64,000 nt of DNA from Trichoplax adhaerens (GCF_000150275.1 NW_002060944.1:6422564-6486563), one strand, 5' to 3'. Numbered from the stretch's first letter, positions 37,512 to 52,502 are shown. Notes: generated from the letters alone by a model not told the origin. Program-made: numbers and translations.

Positions 37512-39527
37512 ATGGAGAGTATCATCGCCAATGTTGATAATATCAAATTTACTATCGAATTTGAGCTCGATGACCAAATCGGAACACAGCAATTACCCTT
37601 TCCAGGAATGGATAGTAAGTAAAAAATGTATCGCTAATTGTTCATTCCATTAAATACGATGTATAGCAGTTATAGTTTACAGTAGTACTTTTAAGTAAAG
37701 CCAGTTTGTCAAAATTCTTGATAGAAATATCTTTAACAAGATACATACATGAAATTATTAATTGTCCGCATCATACTGGATATAGATTATATTCAAATAA
37801 ACCACTGTACCAGATGTATCGAGTGACACTTTTATTACCTAATCGATGCCAACCTTGTTAATTCATGGCTATATTTTGACTAGCATGATACGAGATTGTA
37901 ACTACTACTGCAGATAAACATTCATTAGCATAGAAAGTTAACTATAGCAGAGCTTAATATTTCACCCATTCAAAATCTGAAACATCTTTGTCAATGTAAC
38001 GTTTTAGAATCTGGGGCAGCTGTATGCACCTATTTCGCAGAAAGTCAATGCGTAAAAGGGTCAATGTGCCCTTTCCGTCATACTAAAGGCGATAAAACTG
38101 TCGTATGCAAACATTGGCTGCGAGGGTTATGCAAGAAAGGTGATCAGTGCGAGTTCTTGCACGAGTACGATATGACCAAAATGCCTGAATGTTATTTTTA
38201 TTCAAAATTTGGTAAGATCTGGCACATCCGATAATGCTTAGCAACGATACTATTGTAAGCTGACCCACAACATTGATTTATTTAGGTGAATGTAGCAATA
38301 AAGAGTGTCAGTACTTACATATCAATCCAGAAAGTAAAATTAAAGATTGTCCGTGGTATGATAGGGGTTTCTGCAAACATGGTAAGGGAGTGTGTTAAGC
38401 ATTTTCAATACACTTAAAGTTATAGCAGTTATCACACTTTTGTAATCTTATATATACACTACGTTGTCAATACAATTCTTTACCGACTTTCTATGCACTT
38501 TCTATGATAAACTCATTATAGGCCCAGCATGTAGACATCGACACGTAAGAAGAGTTGCTTGCCTAAATTACCTTAATGGTTTCTGCCCTGAAGGATCAAA
38601 CTGTAAACACGTACAGTAAGTAATGTAATACATGTATACTCGTATATACGCGTAAATTAAGAGTTTTAATTACAAGATTTACGAGAGTATCTTATGAAAA
38701 GATAGTAAAATCCATGACAATAGTATGAGTTTTCTACTCTAGTACAAGGCCACTGGTTTAAATTTTGGAGTTCTTTCATGTTTTTTATTCTCCATTTAAA
38801 GTAGCAAATTGATTTTATTGTAAGCTGACGCAATTGAATATAAGATACCTCAGCATAATTGATATGCTTTGCAAATTGATCATCATCCTGACCTTTTATT
38901 GTTGTACAGCTTAAGGTTTGAACTACCTACGAGAGAAATCGATATTCATTCTGAATCTAAACGTAAACCTAGCGTAGTAGTTTGTCATAATTGTGGAGAG
39001 TATGGACATAAAGCCTCCGCTTGTCCTAATCAGCTTATCTCTATTCAAAAGGAAGTGAGTAAAATATCAATCAAATCTAAAATAATATCGTATGTTATTG
39101 GTATTGCTCTTCTAGTTCCTAAACTTTGGTTTATTGTCACACAGAATAGCCTAACCAATGATAATGGTAACAGCATTGGCATATCTCACGACCAAAATCA
39201 ACAACAACAAAAGCGCCCTATGGATCAAGTTATCTGTTTCAAGGTATTGAAAACTGTAAATTTTCAACTTTGTCCATAGTGTGTAACGTATAGATCTGTA
39301 TAAATGCATGAAATCTCACTTTAGATTAGGCTGTACTAATATTGCGATTTTGTATCTTTAGTGTGGAGATAGAGGTCACTTCGCAAATAGGGTAAATATC
39401 TTCTCGTGTAACGCGAACTACCTAATTTAACGTCTACTCATGATTTTTTCTTTCTCACATTATCATAAAATACTTTTATTATTTTTATTTATATTAACAG
39501 TGTCCCAAACAAGGAAAGCTGAGGTGA
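37512..39527 (+). CDS. CPSF4: Cleavage and polyadenylation specificity factor subunit 4 (CPSF30)
   Basis: CPSF4 recognises the AAUAAA signal with WDR33 and anchors FIP1 during mRNA 3' processing. Eight plus exons with agreeing phases, 37512-37614, 38008-38211, 38286-38381, 38522-38615, 38910-39054, 39145-39243, 39362-39391 and 39501-39527, encode 265 residues, against 269 in human. The start MESIIANVDNIKF and QQLPFPGMD match the family. Five CCCH zinc fingers follow, with the identical segment HEYDMTKMPECYFYSKFGEC across fingers 2-3 and WYDRGFCKHGPACRHRH in finger 4. Two CCHC zinc knuckles follow: CHNCGEYGHKASAC and CFKCGDRGHFANRC, the second split over three exons. Human CPSF4 has one knuckle; two are known in some invertebrates. 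The protein ends KQGKLR. Confidence 0.97.
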
Positions 39528-41082
39528 TAATTACCTTAGGATCCAATTAATGAAGCTCTTTGGAGTCGTGTACCCTTCCTAACATTTTTACTTAAAATAG
39601 TCTTATTGTATATCTATGGTGCATTCATGAATGCCCTAAAGTATTATGTCAATGATCTGTATACTCATTTGAAATTATCAAGTTTGAAGCTTGTAAAGGT
39701 GTCGGAGTGATTGAAACATGTTCTAAATCCTTTTTTTCAAAATAGGATAGTTCCTCATTGAGATTCATTTACCGATAGATAGTACAGAGATCAAAATTAG
39801 ATTATTTCCGCTATTGTATCATTAACAGTAATCATGTTACATGATTACAAAATCAAGTAATGCTAAGATTGTAGCTGAAATAACTGTAACTATTTCTTTA
39901 TTAAAGTATTTGTAGTGTACAGACAGATATGACTCGAACCTCTAATCACATTATTCTGTTGTAACTTATACTTTGTCCGGCATTCATCTCTACGAAAGTA
40001 TACTGTAACTAAAACTACTACTTCTCTAAATTATCTACTAAGGCTGCAATAATTCTTAAGCAATTATTACGAAATATTGCATTTGTCGTACAAATTCTTT
40101 TCAAAACTTCTATTCGGTGTCGTCTCATTTACCCATACGGGATGATATTCTAAATCCAGAAAACTTCACAGGTATTAGCATCGTATGACATGTACCCATC
40201 ATTTCATGCTTATGACATCACCAAAATAAATTCTTTTTCATTGGTTTTATGATCTCCGTCCATAAATTACTTTTCTTTTTATGCAGGACTGCATAAAATA
40301 TGCTTTCTGTCCTCTACGATCTCTTATCAATTTTGAAATTTTGTTTCATAACAGAGTCAGTTATTTTTTTAGCCATTACACTATTGTAGATTAGAACGAG
40401 TGGTGTGCAATTACGGTCTATATACTCGTATTGTACGAGTTTATACAAATGCCATTTATTTCTAAAGGTATTTACTCCAACAATCACTAGGCGCTATCAT
40501 TATCCAATGCACGTATCCAACCTACCCAATAAAAAGAGGGTTAGGCGTTAACTTTTTAACACGAATAGGAGCCAACGTTTAGAAAATGTCATCAGGCTGA
40601 GCAGCTATCGATAGCCTCAATTCTAGCTTCTAACTGATATCATGCAAGTAATATTCAACCCCTTCCAATAATGATTACAATAGTAGCCAAATATAAATGA
40701 TCTTTATCTCAATATGGGATTAACATTATTGCATGCACCAATTTTACACATTAATCAACACGCTAATAGGTATATGATACGTAAAATTACAAGAAAAGAT
40801 TTATTTCACATTTTCTTTAAATTGCTACAGCAATTCAATAGATCTACAAAGCACCATTGGCCGACGGGAGTCATATAAATATGAAAAACAAAGCAATCAC
40901 AAAATTAGTACAACCGTGGTATAGAGTCGGTAGATTAGCGTACTGCTGTACTTTCACTTGTACGTATGGTAAGCTAAATACAAAAAAAGATATAATACTA
41001 GCTTCTATAAGTACAGATATTAAACCATCAATAATAGCCTTTAGTCTTAAATATCGACAACTACACACTATTTTAGTCTCAC
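39528..41082. other. Convergent intergenic spacer
   Basis: No exon series or homology seen. Open frames on both strands around 40860-41070 overlap each other and lack support. Confidence 0.5.
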
Positions 41083-42565
<1,483 letters not shown>

Positions 42566-42626
42566 CTACACGTGGAAGCAATTGCTCTGACCCCCCTCTA
42601 CCACACAATGGATAATCGCGTTTTTG

Positions 42627-42742
42627 CAGTACTGTACAGTAGGTACACTGTACGGTACACTCATACTGTACTGTACAGTACTGTAGGTACTTACAGTGTA
42701 CAGTACGCTATGCACAGCACACTCCATACTGTACACTGTAGG
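42627..42742. repeat. Palindromic TACTGTA/TACAGTA cluster
   Basis: GCAGTACTGTACAGTAGGTA, TACTGTACTGTACAGTACTG and ACAGTGTACAGTAC, with CATACTGTACACTGTAG at the end; strongly self-complementary. Confidence 0.8.
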
Positions 42743-43134
42743 GGCATGGGCTTGATGGACTAGTTGTCCATAACTGACTAACAATGAGACTGTTTAGTAC
42801 TGATACTGGTACGTACCATTTTTACCTATGAAAGCGTAGAGTACAGTATGCGGTACCATACTGCAACTTAGCAGGCTAATACCAGCTAATTTGGATGTCA
42901 ATCGCAGACAGTATATAGTACCATACGCATTATCCGCATTAGGGCTGTTGAAAACTGATGTCATGGACTCATAGTTTCCGGCTTTGGATGTATCACTCAT
43001 ACTCAATCCGTTGAATCACTCACTCATTACGCAATACGCAGTGGTACAAACTATAAACTACCAATAAAAGTCCGGATTCCTTGCTGAAACGTCTCCAACT
43101 GAAACAGTCCAACAGTCCAACTGTCCATTCTTGA

Positions 43135-43205
43135 GTACGGTACACTGTACTGTAAATGAAATTGATTGTACTGTACAGTACAGTACAGTATAATATTGTA
43201 CAGGG
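43135..43205. repeat. Palindromic TACTGTA/TACAGTA cluster
   Basis: GTACGGTACACTGTACTGTA followed by TTGTACTGTACAGTACAGTA and TTGTACAGG. Confidence 0.75.
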
Positions 43206-43409
43206 TTACAAAACCTTCATTTTTACTTTGTACTGTAGCGTCTCGCGTACTTTAATTAATAATTACGATGAAAGTAAACGTCGTACGTAAATTTTGATGA
43301 CAGATTCGTGTAAATTAACTCTTTTTCTATAGACTGATATAAAATTTGTCAAAAAAAAAAAAAAAATTTAATCCATCTGTTTGCACCAAAATCATAGAAA
43401 TTAGCCCGT

Positions 43410-43460
43410 CCACACTGTACTGTACAGTACTGTAGGTACTGTACATTGTACAGTGTACAA
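43410..43460. repeat. Palindromic TACTGTA/TACAGTA cluster
   Basis: CACTGTACTGTACAGTACTG, then TAGGTACTGTACATTGTACA and GTGTAC; followed within 60 bases by GGTACGGTACGGTTCGGTTC. Confidence 0.75.
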
Positions 43461-43784
43461 GCAAGGCCTTCTAGACCTGAGAAAGGTACGGTACGGTTCG
43501 GTTCGGTTCAATACCTTTATGATCTATACAGGCCTACTCAAAATGACCAGTAGTCCATAAAAACAAGAAACAGTCATGCGTGATGCGTTGTATTTTGAGA
43601 TGTCTCGCCTCTTTTTGCAGTATTTTATTAGTACTGTACTGTACTGGTAGCAAAGTACTGCATGATACCGTTGATACCCATACTAACTGACGCATAGCCA
43701 CATTACTAACTGAAAATCGCTTGCGGTAAAAGATCACTTCGTCATCATTCAGTTCAACTTCTTCTTGCAAACTTTATTGCCGAC

Positions 43785-45372
43785 ATGGGGAAGATAAAAC
43801 GTAGCAAAAAGCCTCCTCCAGAAGGTTACGAATTGATCGAACCAACACTAGAGGAATTAGATGCTAAAATGCGCGAAGGTAACGAGATTGATGAAGCCTT
43901 TTATATGTATTGACAGTATTATGAATTGACTTTAACCGTGGTATAAAATGACGGTTACAAAATACAGTCATGTCCTGTCTTGTACAACATGAACAACCTT
44001 GATACCTGTAAATTAGCTTGCTACGCAATAGCAAGCTCTTAACAGATTCAACATCCAAATACAGTATTTTACTCAAATCTAGTAACAAGATATTATCAGT
44101 TTGTAATGTAGCTGATACAATTGGAATAATGATGATAATAGCAACAAAACTTAGCTGAAAGCAATATTATTTGCCATAGCATTGTGGAAACCTTCATACA
44201 ACGTCTAATTATGCCATCTGCGTAAAGCAGTGCGAAAACAGATCAATAAGTGTTCATGAACGTTATTAATCTCGCTATGGACTTTGAACAGTATTAATTA
44301 ATTAATGAGCTGCAATACGTGTAATATCTTAAATAACCTACTATTATACGAGTTTGTGTATCATCATCAATATACTCAAAGGAATAATGTAATTCATGTC
44401 TAATCCTGTTATTAATGACGATTAAAAATTCTTACAGCTGAAGTTGACCCTCACGAAGGAAAGAGAAAGGTAGAATGCCTTTGGCCCATCTTTAGGTACT
44501 GAGAACAACATTGAAACAAATATTTAGCATTTACTACCTATGAAAACTCCAACTGTACCATAATTGTTGCCTTATAACATCTAACTCTCCCACTTAGTAT
44601 TACTGATCATAATGAAACTAATGCTATATACCCCTTCATGTCATGCAATAGGGTCCATCATCAACGATCTAGGTATATTTACGATCTGTACTACAAGAGA
44701 AAGGCTATCAGTAAAGGTATGGTCATGATTTTACTCGAAGACAGTGTGTAATAGACGTAACTGTAGCGATAGTAGTGTACGGCTACTATAGGATTGAAAA
44801 AATTTCCCTATTGTAGCTTCTAATTATAGTAATAATCATAATCGGGCTTATGATTTACTAATGCTTCAAGCGTAATCTTGAAAATATCTTCCTTTCTATT
44901 TTACTCAATTTGTTCTGGTCTCGATAACTGATACTGCAGTAATCGTAGCTGAGTTTATAATTCCATTTCCTTCAATACGCACTTTTATTGGTCCTTATGA
45001 TATATATTCGAGGACATTCAACAACTGCCGCATTACAACTTGATTAATACCTGTAATTCTTGCATTCCTTACAGAACTATATGAATATTGTTTAAAAGAA
45101 AGTATCGCAGATAAAAACCTCATTGCAAAGTGGAAAAAGAACGGTTACGAGAATTTATGTTGCCTAAGATGCATTCAAACCAGGGATACCAATTTTGGAA
45201 CTTCATGTATCTGTCGTGTGCCCAAATCTAAATTAGAGGAGGTTAGTTCTTAGATGCAGTTATATAACAATCAATAAAGGATTTGAAATCCCTTTTAATC
45301 ATTCACTTATCCTTGCTTTAGGATCGTGTTATCGAATGTGTGCATTGTGGATGCCGTGGTTGTTCTGGATAA
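43785..45372 (+). CDS. BUD31: BUD31 homologue, spliceosome zinc protein
   Basis: BUD31/G10 is a component of the activated spliceosome, contacting U6 and U2 snRNA near the catalytic centre. Five plus exons with agreeing phases: 43785-43878, 44438-44495, 44652-44716, 45075-45241, 45322-45372. The product is 144 residues, the family length. The start [20 protein letters not shown] equals human [20 protein letters not shown], followed by [39 protein letters not shown] and the cysteine-rich zinc cluster [20 protein letters not shown] with [12 protein letters not shown], ending [12 protein letters not shown]. All cysteines of the three-zinc cluster appear conserved. Confidence 0.98.
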
Positions 45373-46275
45373 AATGCTTGTCCAAGATTGAGTATACTAT
45401 AGGCTACAGTTTAGCGTATGGTAATGTGTTATACTAAAAGCTAGTTCCTGCTAGTTTTTGACTTAAAACTACTGATAGTATTTTATGCTTTATGTAGCGG
45501 GCATGCTATCAATAACGTTATATCGACTAGTAAGTTGTGTTTGTTTTACAGTACTGTCTCACTGACAATTAGAATCGGCTTAGGGTGGCAGTGGTATCGT
45601 TTTCGTAGTAATTTTGAAACTTCATAATACGATATAAATGTGTTCAAACATCAACTGTTATATTATTGAAAACAATAAGTTACAATACGTAGCGTCTGAT
45701 CAGTTGAAACCGCAGTACGGAAGTGCGTCAAAGACTTAATTACCAAGCTAACGAATTTGAATTAAATTTTAATATTTGTGTATCTCGAAATATTTATCGA
45801 AACCGATCCAGACTACCGGTACAACTTCCGCTATTCACCCTATGATAAACTGTTAAGAACTGATCGGTGTAATACCGTCAATCCAAATTAAATATAATCT
45901 ACAAAACGAATTTATTACCCTATTGCAAATAAAATTTCGATTTAAAATCTCTTTTCAGTTATTTTATACTTTCGGCAAAGCATCATACCTAAAATTACTC
46001 TTTTTCAATCTAATTAGTAATACACTTATATTTGAAACTATAATGCCCCTTCAGTAGACTACTGCAGTATTAATCGCCTACCTCATCAATTAATAATATT
46101 GTACTATGAATCAATTTTATTTGTTCCTGCTATTTGTCAATCGTTAAAAAGTAAAGTAAAATATTTTATAAAATATTTATGACCTTTTAGTAAATGCTGT
46201 AGATCAATTTACGCCGTGCATATAATAAAACTTTAATTTCCATTGAATAGCAATTATTAATTACAAGATTTCATC
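45373..46275. other. Convergent intergenic spacer
   Basis: Nothing recognisable beyond AT-rich sequence and the expected 3' ends of two genes. Confidence 0.5.
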
Positions 46276-49271
46276 TTAATCAACAGTTACAGACCAACCA
46301 ACATGACGAAAACAAATAGCAAAGTACAATTTTATTTCAGGCTCAGGCAAGTACCACTCGATTGTAATCTGTCTCTCGCCGATTGTAAACGAAACTCTTA
46401 GTCTCTTTGGCATAATTTCTTGTGCACATATGCTAATAACATTGCCACGTCGTAAAGGTGGCAATTTATTCTTTAACGCGTTCCCATCTTTGTAAATTAA
46501 GCCAGAGCTGCTGATGTAGATAGCACCTGGCTGTCTAAGGTTCCGTTGCACGAAGTCCACTCGATTATTAGCAAGTCCAATAGCATCACTTGATTCTGAC
46601 TTACCGGTCCCACTAACAATTAGCGTGATTGTTTCACCTAAAATATAACAAGTGCCACTAGAGCGTAAAATTGTGGCAACTTCGCTAGAAATTCGCGTTG
46701 CTGTTCGGCCTTCACTGCTAATTTCATATTCCATCTTTGCATCGGGATCGCTACGAAAATTTTCCAACGCCCATTCTTTCACAAATTGTATCAGAAAAAC
46801 GATGCTCAAAAGTTAATAATTCTTGCAGGATAAACCAGCTGTATACTCTACTATTTAAGATTTAATACACTATTGTAAACAGATAATTTAACCCTTAAAA
46901 AGCGTCAAGTCTAGCGTCAACAGATCATGCACATAGAAGGATATCATATCCAACCAGGAACTAAACTGAACTAAACTACGTATTATAAGTTCTTAATCAT
47001 CTCTTATAAAAATAGTGCCGTTCCTAAAACTAACAATACGTGTAAATATTTTTACAGTAATAAAATAACTGATATAGAATATCGAATATTTAGACCAAAC
47101 TTACTGTGTGACGGAATGGCTGTACGACCTGTTTTAGGCTCGCTCCACATTCCCCAATCAGAAAAAGGGGAAGGTCGTGAACGCACGCGAAAACTGTACG
47201 TCGTTGTCGAAAGTAAATCCCTAACGACGAAATAGTTCGGCCTTCCCGAATATACTGTTTCGTATTTAACTTTACCCGGTGTTTCTTCATAGATATCACC
47301 TTCATAGATTTGTAACTGATATTCTTTGTCAGATTGCGAATTGGTATCTATGGTATCATCGTTGTGCTATATTAAGTATAGAAGCATAAAAATATATAAA
47401 ACTGCCATAAAATTGTTTAGATTAGCCAATTGAAAAAGTTTAAAAGGCATACTATATCTTATCTAAAATATCATATAGCAATCTACTAAAAATTCATCTA
47501 GTTATTAAAGCCTTAGTTCTATAGAAAATACTCTCACCTCAGACCATTCAATATAAAAAGCTCCAGGCCTTTCTACCATTTTAACAATGACTGGAATTTC
47601 TGATACAAAACAGTGGGACTGAATTGCATCTAAAATTGAATTTAGATATCTATCATTCAAATTGACCAATATTGAACGCAGTTGACCACTTTGCTCATTC
47701 AAGCTATTACCACTAAGAGCAAAGAGTAAGACCCAGTTAATTTGGTTAAATCTCGCAAGATTTCACACTGCATTTACGTAATAATAGTAACTGATAACGC
47801 AGGATTTAATTTTAAAAGATTCAAGTCTACATATTATATTACGGTTGCAAACCTCTGTTCTAAAAATTTTAAATTTTTCTGTTTGAGGGTGGCTTTATTG
47901 TTAAGAACTTCAGCATCTTTACTTTTAAGTAATAGCTTACCTAGAAGTTTGTTAATAGTATATCCATGTTACTATAACAAGCAACGGTCTCAACCTATTT
48001 TCTAAAATTATTTTCTGTTAAGTAGTGATATACAAACTGTACATATGCATACAGCAACAAAGCATAAATAATATTTAAAGAATTTATCATGTATCTCGCT
48101 AAAGCTTCGACGTAATATATTCTTACATCATATATCTATTATTTTTTATTAACTATTAGACTAGTTACATTATTAATGTACTTATTTGAGAATAAGACAA
48201 ATTTTTCGTGCAATCGAAATGCCAAGATTACGATCAACTATCCTATAGATGCACCAGCCAATATGTATATATATATACGCATGGTAGCGGTATAAGCTTA
48301 ATGCTGTAATTAAACATATCATATATTGCACGTACCTTCTTCCATAAGTACGATTCCAGAAGCTAATTGTGTTGCTAAGTTCTCCTGTTGATTTAAGAAT
48401 GGTTTGATATGTCGATGTTCCTGGGCTTCAACTTGAGCTAAAAGTGCATCTAAACGTTTTTCTAAGGCATCAACGATTGCTTTGCGCGCTGCGAATAAAA
48501 AAGGTTACAGTTGAAACCTCTCGTATACTTTAGGCATACTCTATTAATCATCCAGCAATTAAAATTAAAATCAAACGTGTTACAGTAGATACACTTGCAT
48601 AACCTTTCGTGAAATGGGCTGTTAATTGTCGTCGCGTGTCTGAAGCATTAGCAGTCATTTTAGCCACATAGTAAGCGTGTTTCCCCATTTTATCATCTAT
48701 TTGATTACATACTCTCTTTACTTTGGCTAACGTATCAAATAGCTCCACTTTACATTGCTTGACTGCCGTATTCATACCTTTATCTGCAACACCAGTCTGC
48801 CATATTTTAATAGTAACAATAATTATGTTACTAAAATATCAAATAGGCAAGGAAAACACAATAGTATTCACATCACAGAACATATTCCTTAATGCGCATA
48901 ATTGGCTCACCTAAATTTTTAAATAACCTAAGAGCGTAAGATATGATATTTATCTATATAGAAACTGTTATTTATGAGTAGAAACAACTGTATAAAGATA
49001 TATCTAACCTTTCTGAACTTGCTGTGGAAATGATCATTTTTTATTAATTCTAAAAGAGAATTATGAACTTTAACATCTTTAACATTCTGTATTGCCAGTA
49101 TAGATGCTTTACACATTAGAGGACAAGTTATAACTGATGATTCTTTAATGCGGACATGTTTCTCAATGCACTCGTTGCAGAATACATGGCAACAAAGCAT
49201 TAAGCGTGGCAATTTGTCATCGCTAGTTGTCAGTTTTTCCTTACATAGGGCGCATGTAGTTAGCTTAGCTT
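46276..49271 (-). CDS. CRLF3: CRLF3-like protein with an added N-terminal RING finger
   Basis: Minus exons with agreeing phases: 49271-49009, 48796-48595, 48488-48336, 47940-47853, 47712-47538, 47366-47105, 46775-46276, about 547 residues without the missing first exon. From the second exon on it matches human CRLF3: coiled coil (TRKAIVDALEKRLDALLAQV against GKLLDERLVTLLQEV), IVKMVERPGAFYIEW (QIEELIEKPGGIIVRW), an FN3 domain with FRVRSRPSPFSDWGMWSEP, and the C-terminal beta domain ending YFAICFRHVGWSVTV (YFGCSFFYPGWKVLV). The first exon found encodes a RING finger: CALCKEK, LCCHVFCNECIEKH and ITCPLMC, in the TRIM spacing. Human CRLF3, as I recall it, has no RING. No B-box is visible. The WSXWS-like motif of human CRLF3 is WGMWS here. 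CRLF3 binds EPO-like signals in insects and affects microtubules in vertebrates; a RING would add E3 ligase activity (inference). The initiator exon upstream of 49271 was not found. Confidence 0.8.
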
Positions 49272-50652
49272 CTACAGGTGATAGCACAGACTTGGTTTAC
49301 CATGGTTATTCGAAGCCCATAAGATTTTAAACATCGAAAAATATAAAAATTAGTAACTACCCTTGTCTACAAAAGTCCTATTGCGTCTGACAGCAAAAAG
49401 AAGATAGATTTAATTTTCCAAAATGTAATTGTCGATATCGCATATTGAATCGTAATGATTATTATTGATATTTTACGCTTGTTTTAGCAATAGATTTGGA
49501 GTACGGTAAATGTTATAGTCTCGATTGTGCTTTGAAAAATTTTTCAACTCCTTACGACTTTTAATCTCTTATTGTAATTGATACTGTTCACTAGTCATGC
49601 TAATATAACGAGCTAGTGGGCGTAATTACATACCTACAGTAAAGTATATGAAAGTTTATGGAGGATCAAATAAACTGATAATCTTGGTTAATAAATGATC
49701 GCTTGCATTTGGAATCTTATTTCTATGCAGGTGAATAATAGATTAATAGGTGCAACATTTTTGATCAACAGAAAGAAGTATCTTGATCTCCCTTACTAAT
49801 TATTGTTAGCAAGGGTAAAAATATCGATACGATATTGTATAATTAGTCTATCCAATGAATATCTACAATCGATTACGCGTGCAAGTTCGAATTATTAATA
49901 ACTTTATGGTAACTCACTATTAAATAGAAATGGACACTACTGTACGATACAACACTAAGTTGCATTAAAAATTTGATCGAACGATCTAATTAAATTAACT
50001 ATCTGCATCAATCGCAGGTTACAATTAGTTATTAACTACTAGCATTCCAATTATAACAAAGTTTTTCATTTAACGCAATTATTTTGCTCTCTTCACTTTA
50101 CATTGAACATGCTGTTTTAACATAAAAATAACAGATAGCATATGCAAGACGAACGCAATTAGCTGCAACGATATTATACGAATGCGAAATGTAAATTGAA
50201 GATTTAGCAAGAATAAGTATCTGTTTATGATAGTTTGGCCACGGATCTTAAGCCACTATACAGTATACAGTAAAATTGGAAAGCAAAATAGATACATTAA
50301 AAGACGAAAATCAATGCTAACCAATCTCTTATACCTTACCTCATCGATAGGATCCATTTGATATCTCTACGAAAGTCTGCAATAGACTATGTAAAATACT
50401 GTCGTGAAAGCAGTGGAATTATTCCAGCGTTAACTATTGCATTAAGCTAACAATAAAAAATCATAGCGATAGGTAACACGCTATTGTAATGCTTAATTCT
50501 ATATGTAATATTACGTTCCTATGCTAGGGGAGAAATCTTAATATGTATCGAACGATTTATATTTACTCGTAAACTTAATGTTATATTAAAGGAAGAATAA
50601 ATAAACATTATCAATTTTATACAATATTGCAACATTATCCAATAAGGAACGG

Positions 50653-50742
50653 CTTACGCAGTATATTTTAGGCACAGCCTCTGCTTTATTTACACTGATA
50701 CCTAAACATACAGTAGGTTAAAGTCATTACCGACTGCGTAAG
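50653..50742. repeat. Inverted repeat, 10-base perfect arms
   Basis: CTTACGCAGT at 50653-50662 is the exact reverse complement of ACTGCGTAAG at 50733-50742, with a 70-base interior. No tRNA-like internal arms were found. Confidence 0.6.
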
Positions 50743-51189
50743 TCCCGGATGAGGACATGTAAATAAATCACCTTAAAAATTGCACGTAGATTATGAATTA
50801 AGTTCAAGCGTAATTTCTAACTTTAATGATCACGTTTCATATAATTCATATTTATATACAGTATAGTAATGTAGCACGTCTCATACACGCATGTTTTGTC
50901 CATGACGGAAGGATATAAACGACTGGTTTTCTACGTATACTATATATACATTTGGATATTGTCTTGATATTTCTGGGTTATTTTTTAATTGCTCCTAACC
51001 TGCAACCATTGAGGTATCCCAGAGTAATCAATATAATCTTGAAAATTACGTTTATCGTCATCATTATCGACATACGGGCTCGGGATGTATCGTATAAAAT
51101 TTTCGCAGGTTATCACAAATGACATTATTAGGTATTGATTTCTTAATCTTTATTATAATACTGTAATACTACAGTATACTAGCCCCAAG

Positions 51190-51206
51190 ACCGTTCTAGG
51201 AACGGT
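51190..51206. repeat. Short perfect hairpin
   Basis: ACCGTTC-TAG-GAACGGT: 7-base arms and a 3-base loop, followed by a TTAGCCCC that echoes the TAGCCCC just before it. Confidence 0.55.
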
Positions 51207-52502
51207 TAGCCCCTTTGATTAAAATAGATTAATTTTATTTTGTTACTGATCAATGCTAGATTCAAAGTATGAAAACTATACTGTGCTAGTTTGACAGAGT
51301 AGACAGTGTACATCAAACACACGTACACGCACAAATTTATTTTAACACAGTAACGGATTAAGCTTGGATACCCTTGAATACATCCATAAACTTGTGGCAC
51401 TTGTGCAATTTATAGGTTTTTTATTTTTTATCCGATAATTACTTTTATTACAGTAGCTTCTAGACTTTTTTGAGCTTTCATGATGATTATGCAGACATCA
51501 ATACGTATTTTTTCGCTCAATGGGCATTGTACTGGTATAGTAAATCACACTACTTTTATATTGTTACTTTTAAGAGTATTACTACTGGTATATGAAGATA
51601 TATGTCTTGTAGTATTACTTGAAAGCTATGAAAACTTGCTATGGTGTTAAGGGAAAATGCAAGATTCTTCTTTCAAGTTTTCGCTGAATGTGATTTTGGA
51701 TGAGAAAATATTAAGGCTGATATAGGAATGAAAATATTGAGTGAATAGGTTTGAGGGAAGAGTATACGATGCTAAGAATTTTATTTAGTGCTACCAAACA
51801 AGATTGAGGATAGGGGCTGCAAAATGTGGTATTTCTGTTAATCCTGTTGCATGTACTCGACTATTACGATGGAGTCCATGACTAGAGCAGAGAGTCAGTG
51901 ACGATCATTTTTCTCTGACATGCTTTGCTTCTGCATTGGTATTGTACCGTATTTTCTACACAGGTAGTCACGATAGATAGGTTTTATTTTATTTGCAGTC
52001 ACTATCAAAATTGCAATACCTATGTTATGTGGTGTATTTGTTACAGGAATTAATATGAAAGTCCCCGATCAGAATACATAATAGTCGAATTCAAGCGACG
52101 CAGAAGCAAGATCTCCTTAAAACGTCCGACCAGGGACTATTTGTACTAAAGCCTCCTGTTTCACTCCAAATAATCTCCGTCTCAATTCATACACAAATAG
52201 AATTAATTAATCCATTCATGATGTATATCAATATAGGCTGAGCAGCATTAGGTGAATTAGTGTCATTTTTGGATGTGGTCAAGGAGGATTTAGTCAGGGA
52301 CTTTTTGCGAATTTTGAAAATTTTCAACATTGGCGATACTCTTCTGTACCGTATGACAGATTTGGAAACACAGACCCATGACTGACGGACCTCGGACGAT
52401 ACGGTACAGTCCAGTTTTTTAAATGTACCGTAAGCGCGGTAACTCACTTCCAAGGCGGCGAGATATCTTTGAAGTTGTGGAAACTGCTTAAACACGTACA
52501 CT

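Noticed and set aside
39925-39975. Minus-strand GGTTCGAGTC resembling a tRNA T loop
   Set aside because: The flanking bases do not form the five-pair T stem, and no acceptor stem was found.
42794-43006. First exon of a minus-strand gene (MSDTSKAGNYE...)
   Set aside because: A possible donor follows, but RPS9 starts 450 bases downstream and no partner exon fits between.
50653-50742. Possible tRNA gene
   Set aside because: The outer 10-base stem is too long for an acceptor arm, and no D, anticodon or T arms are visible inside.
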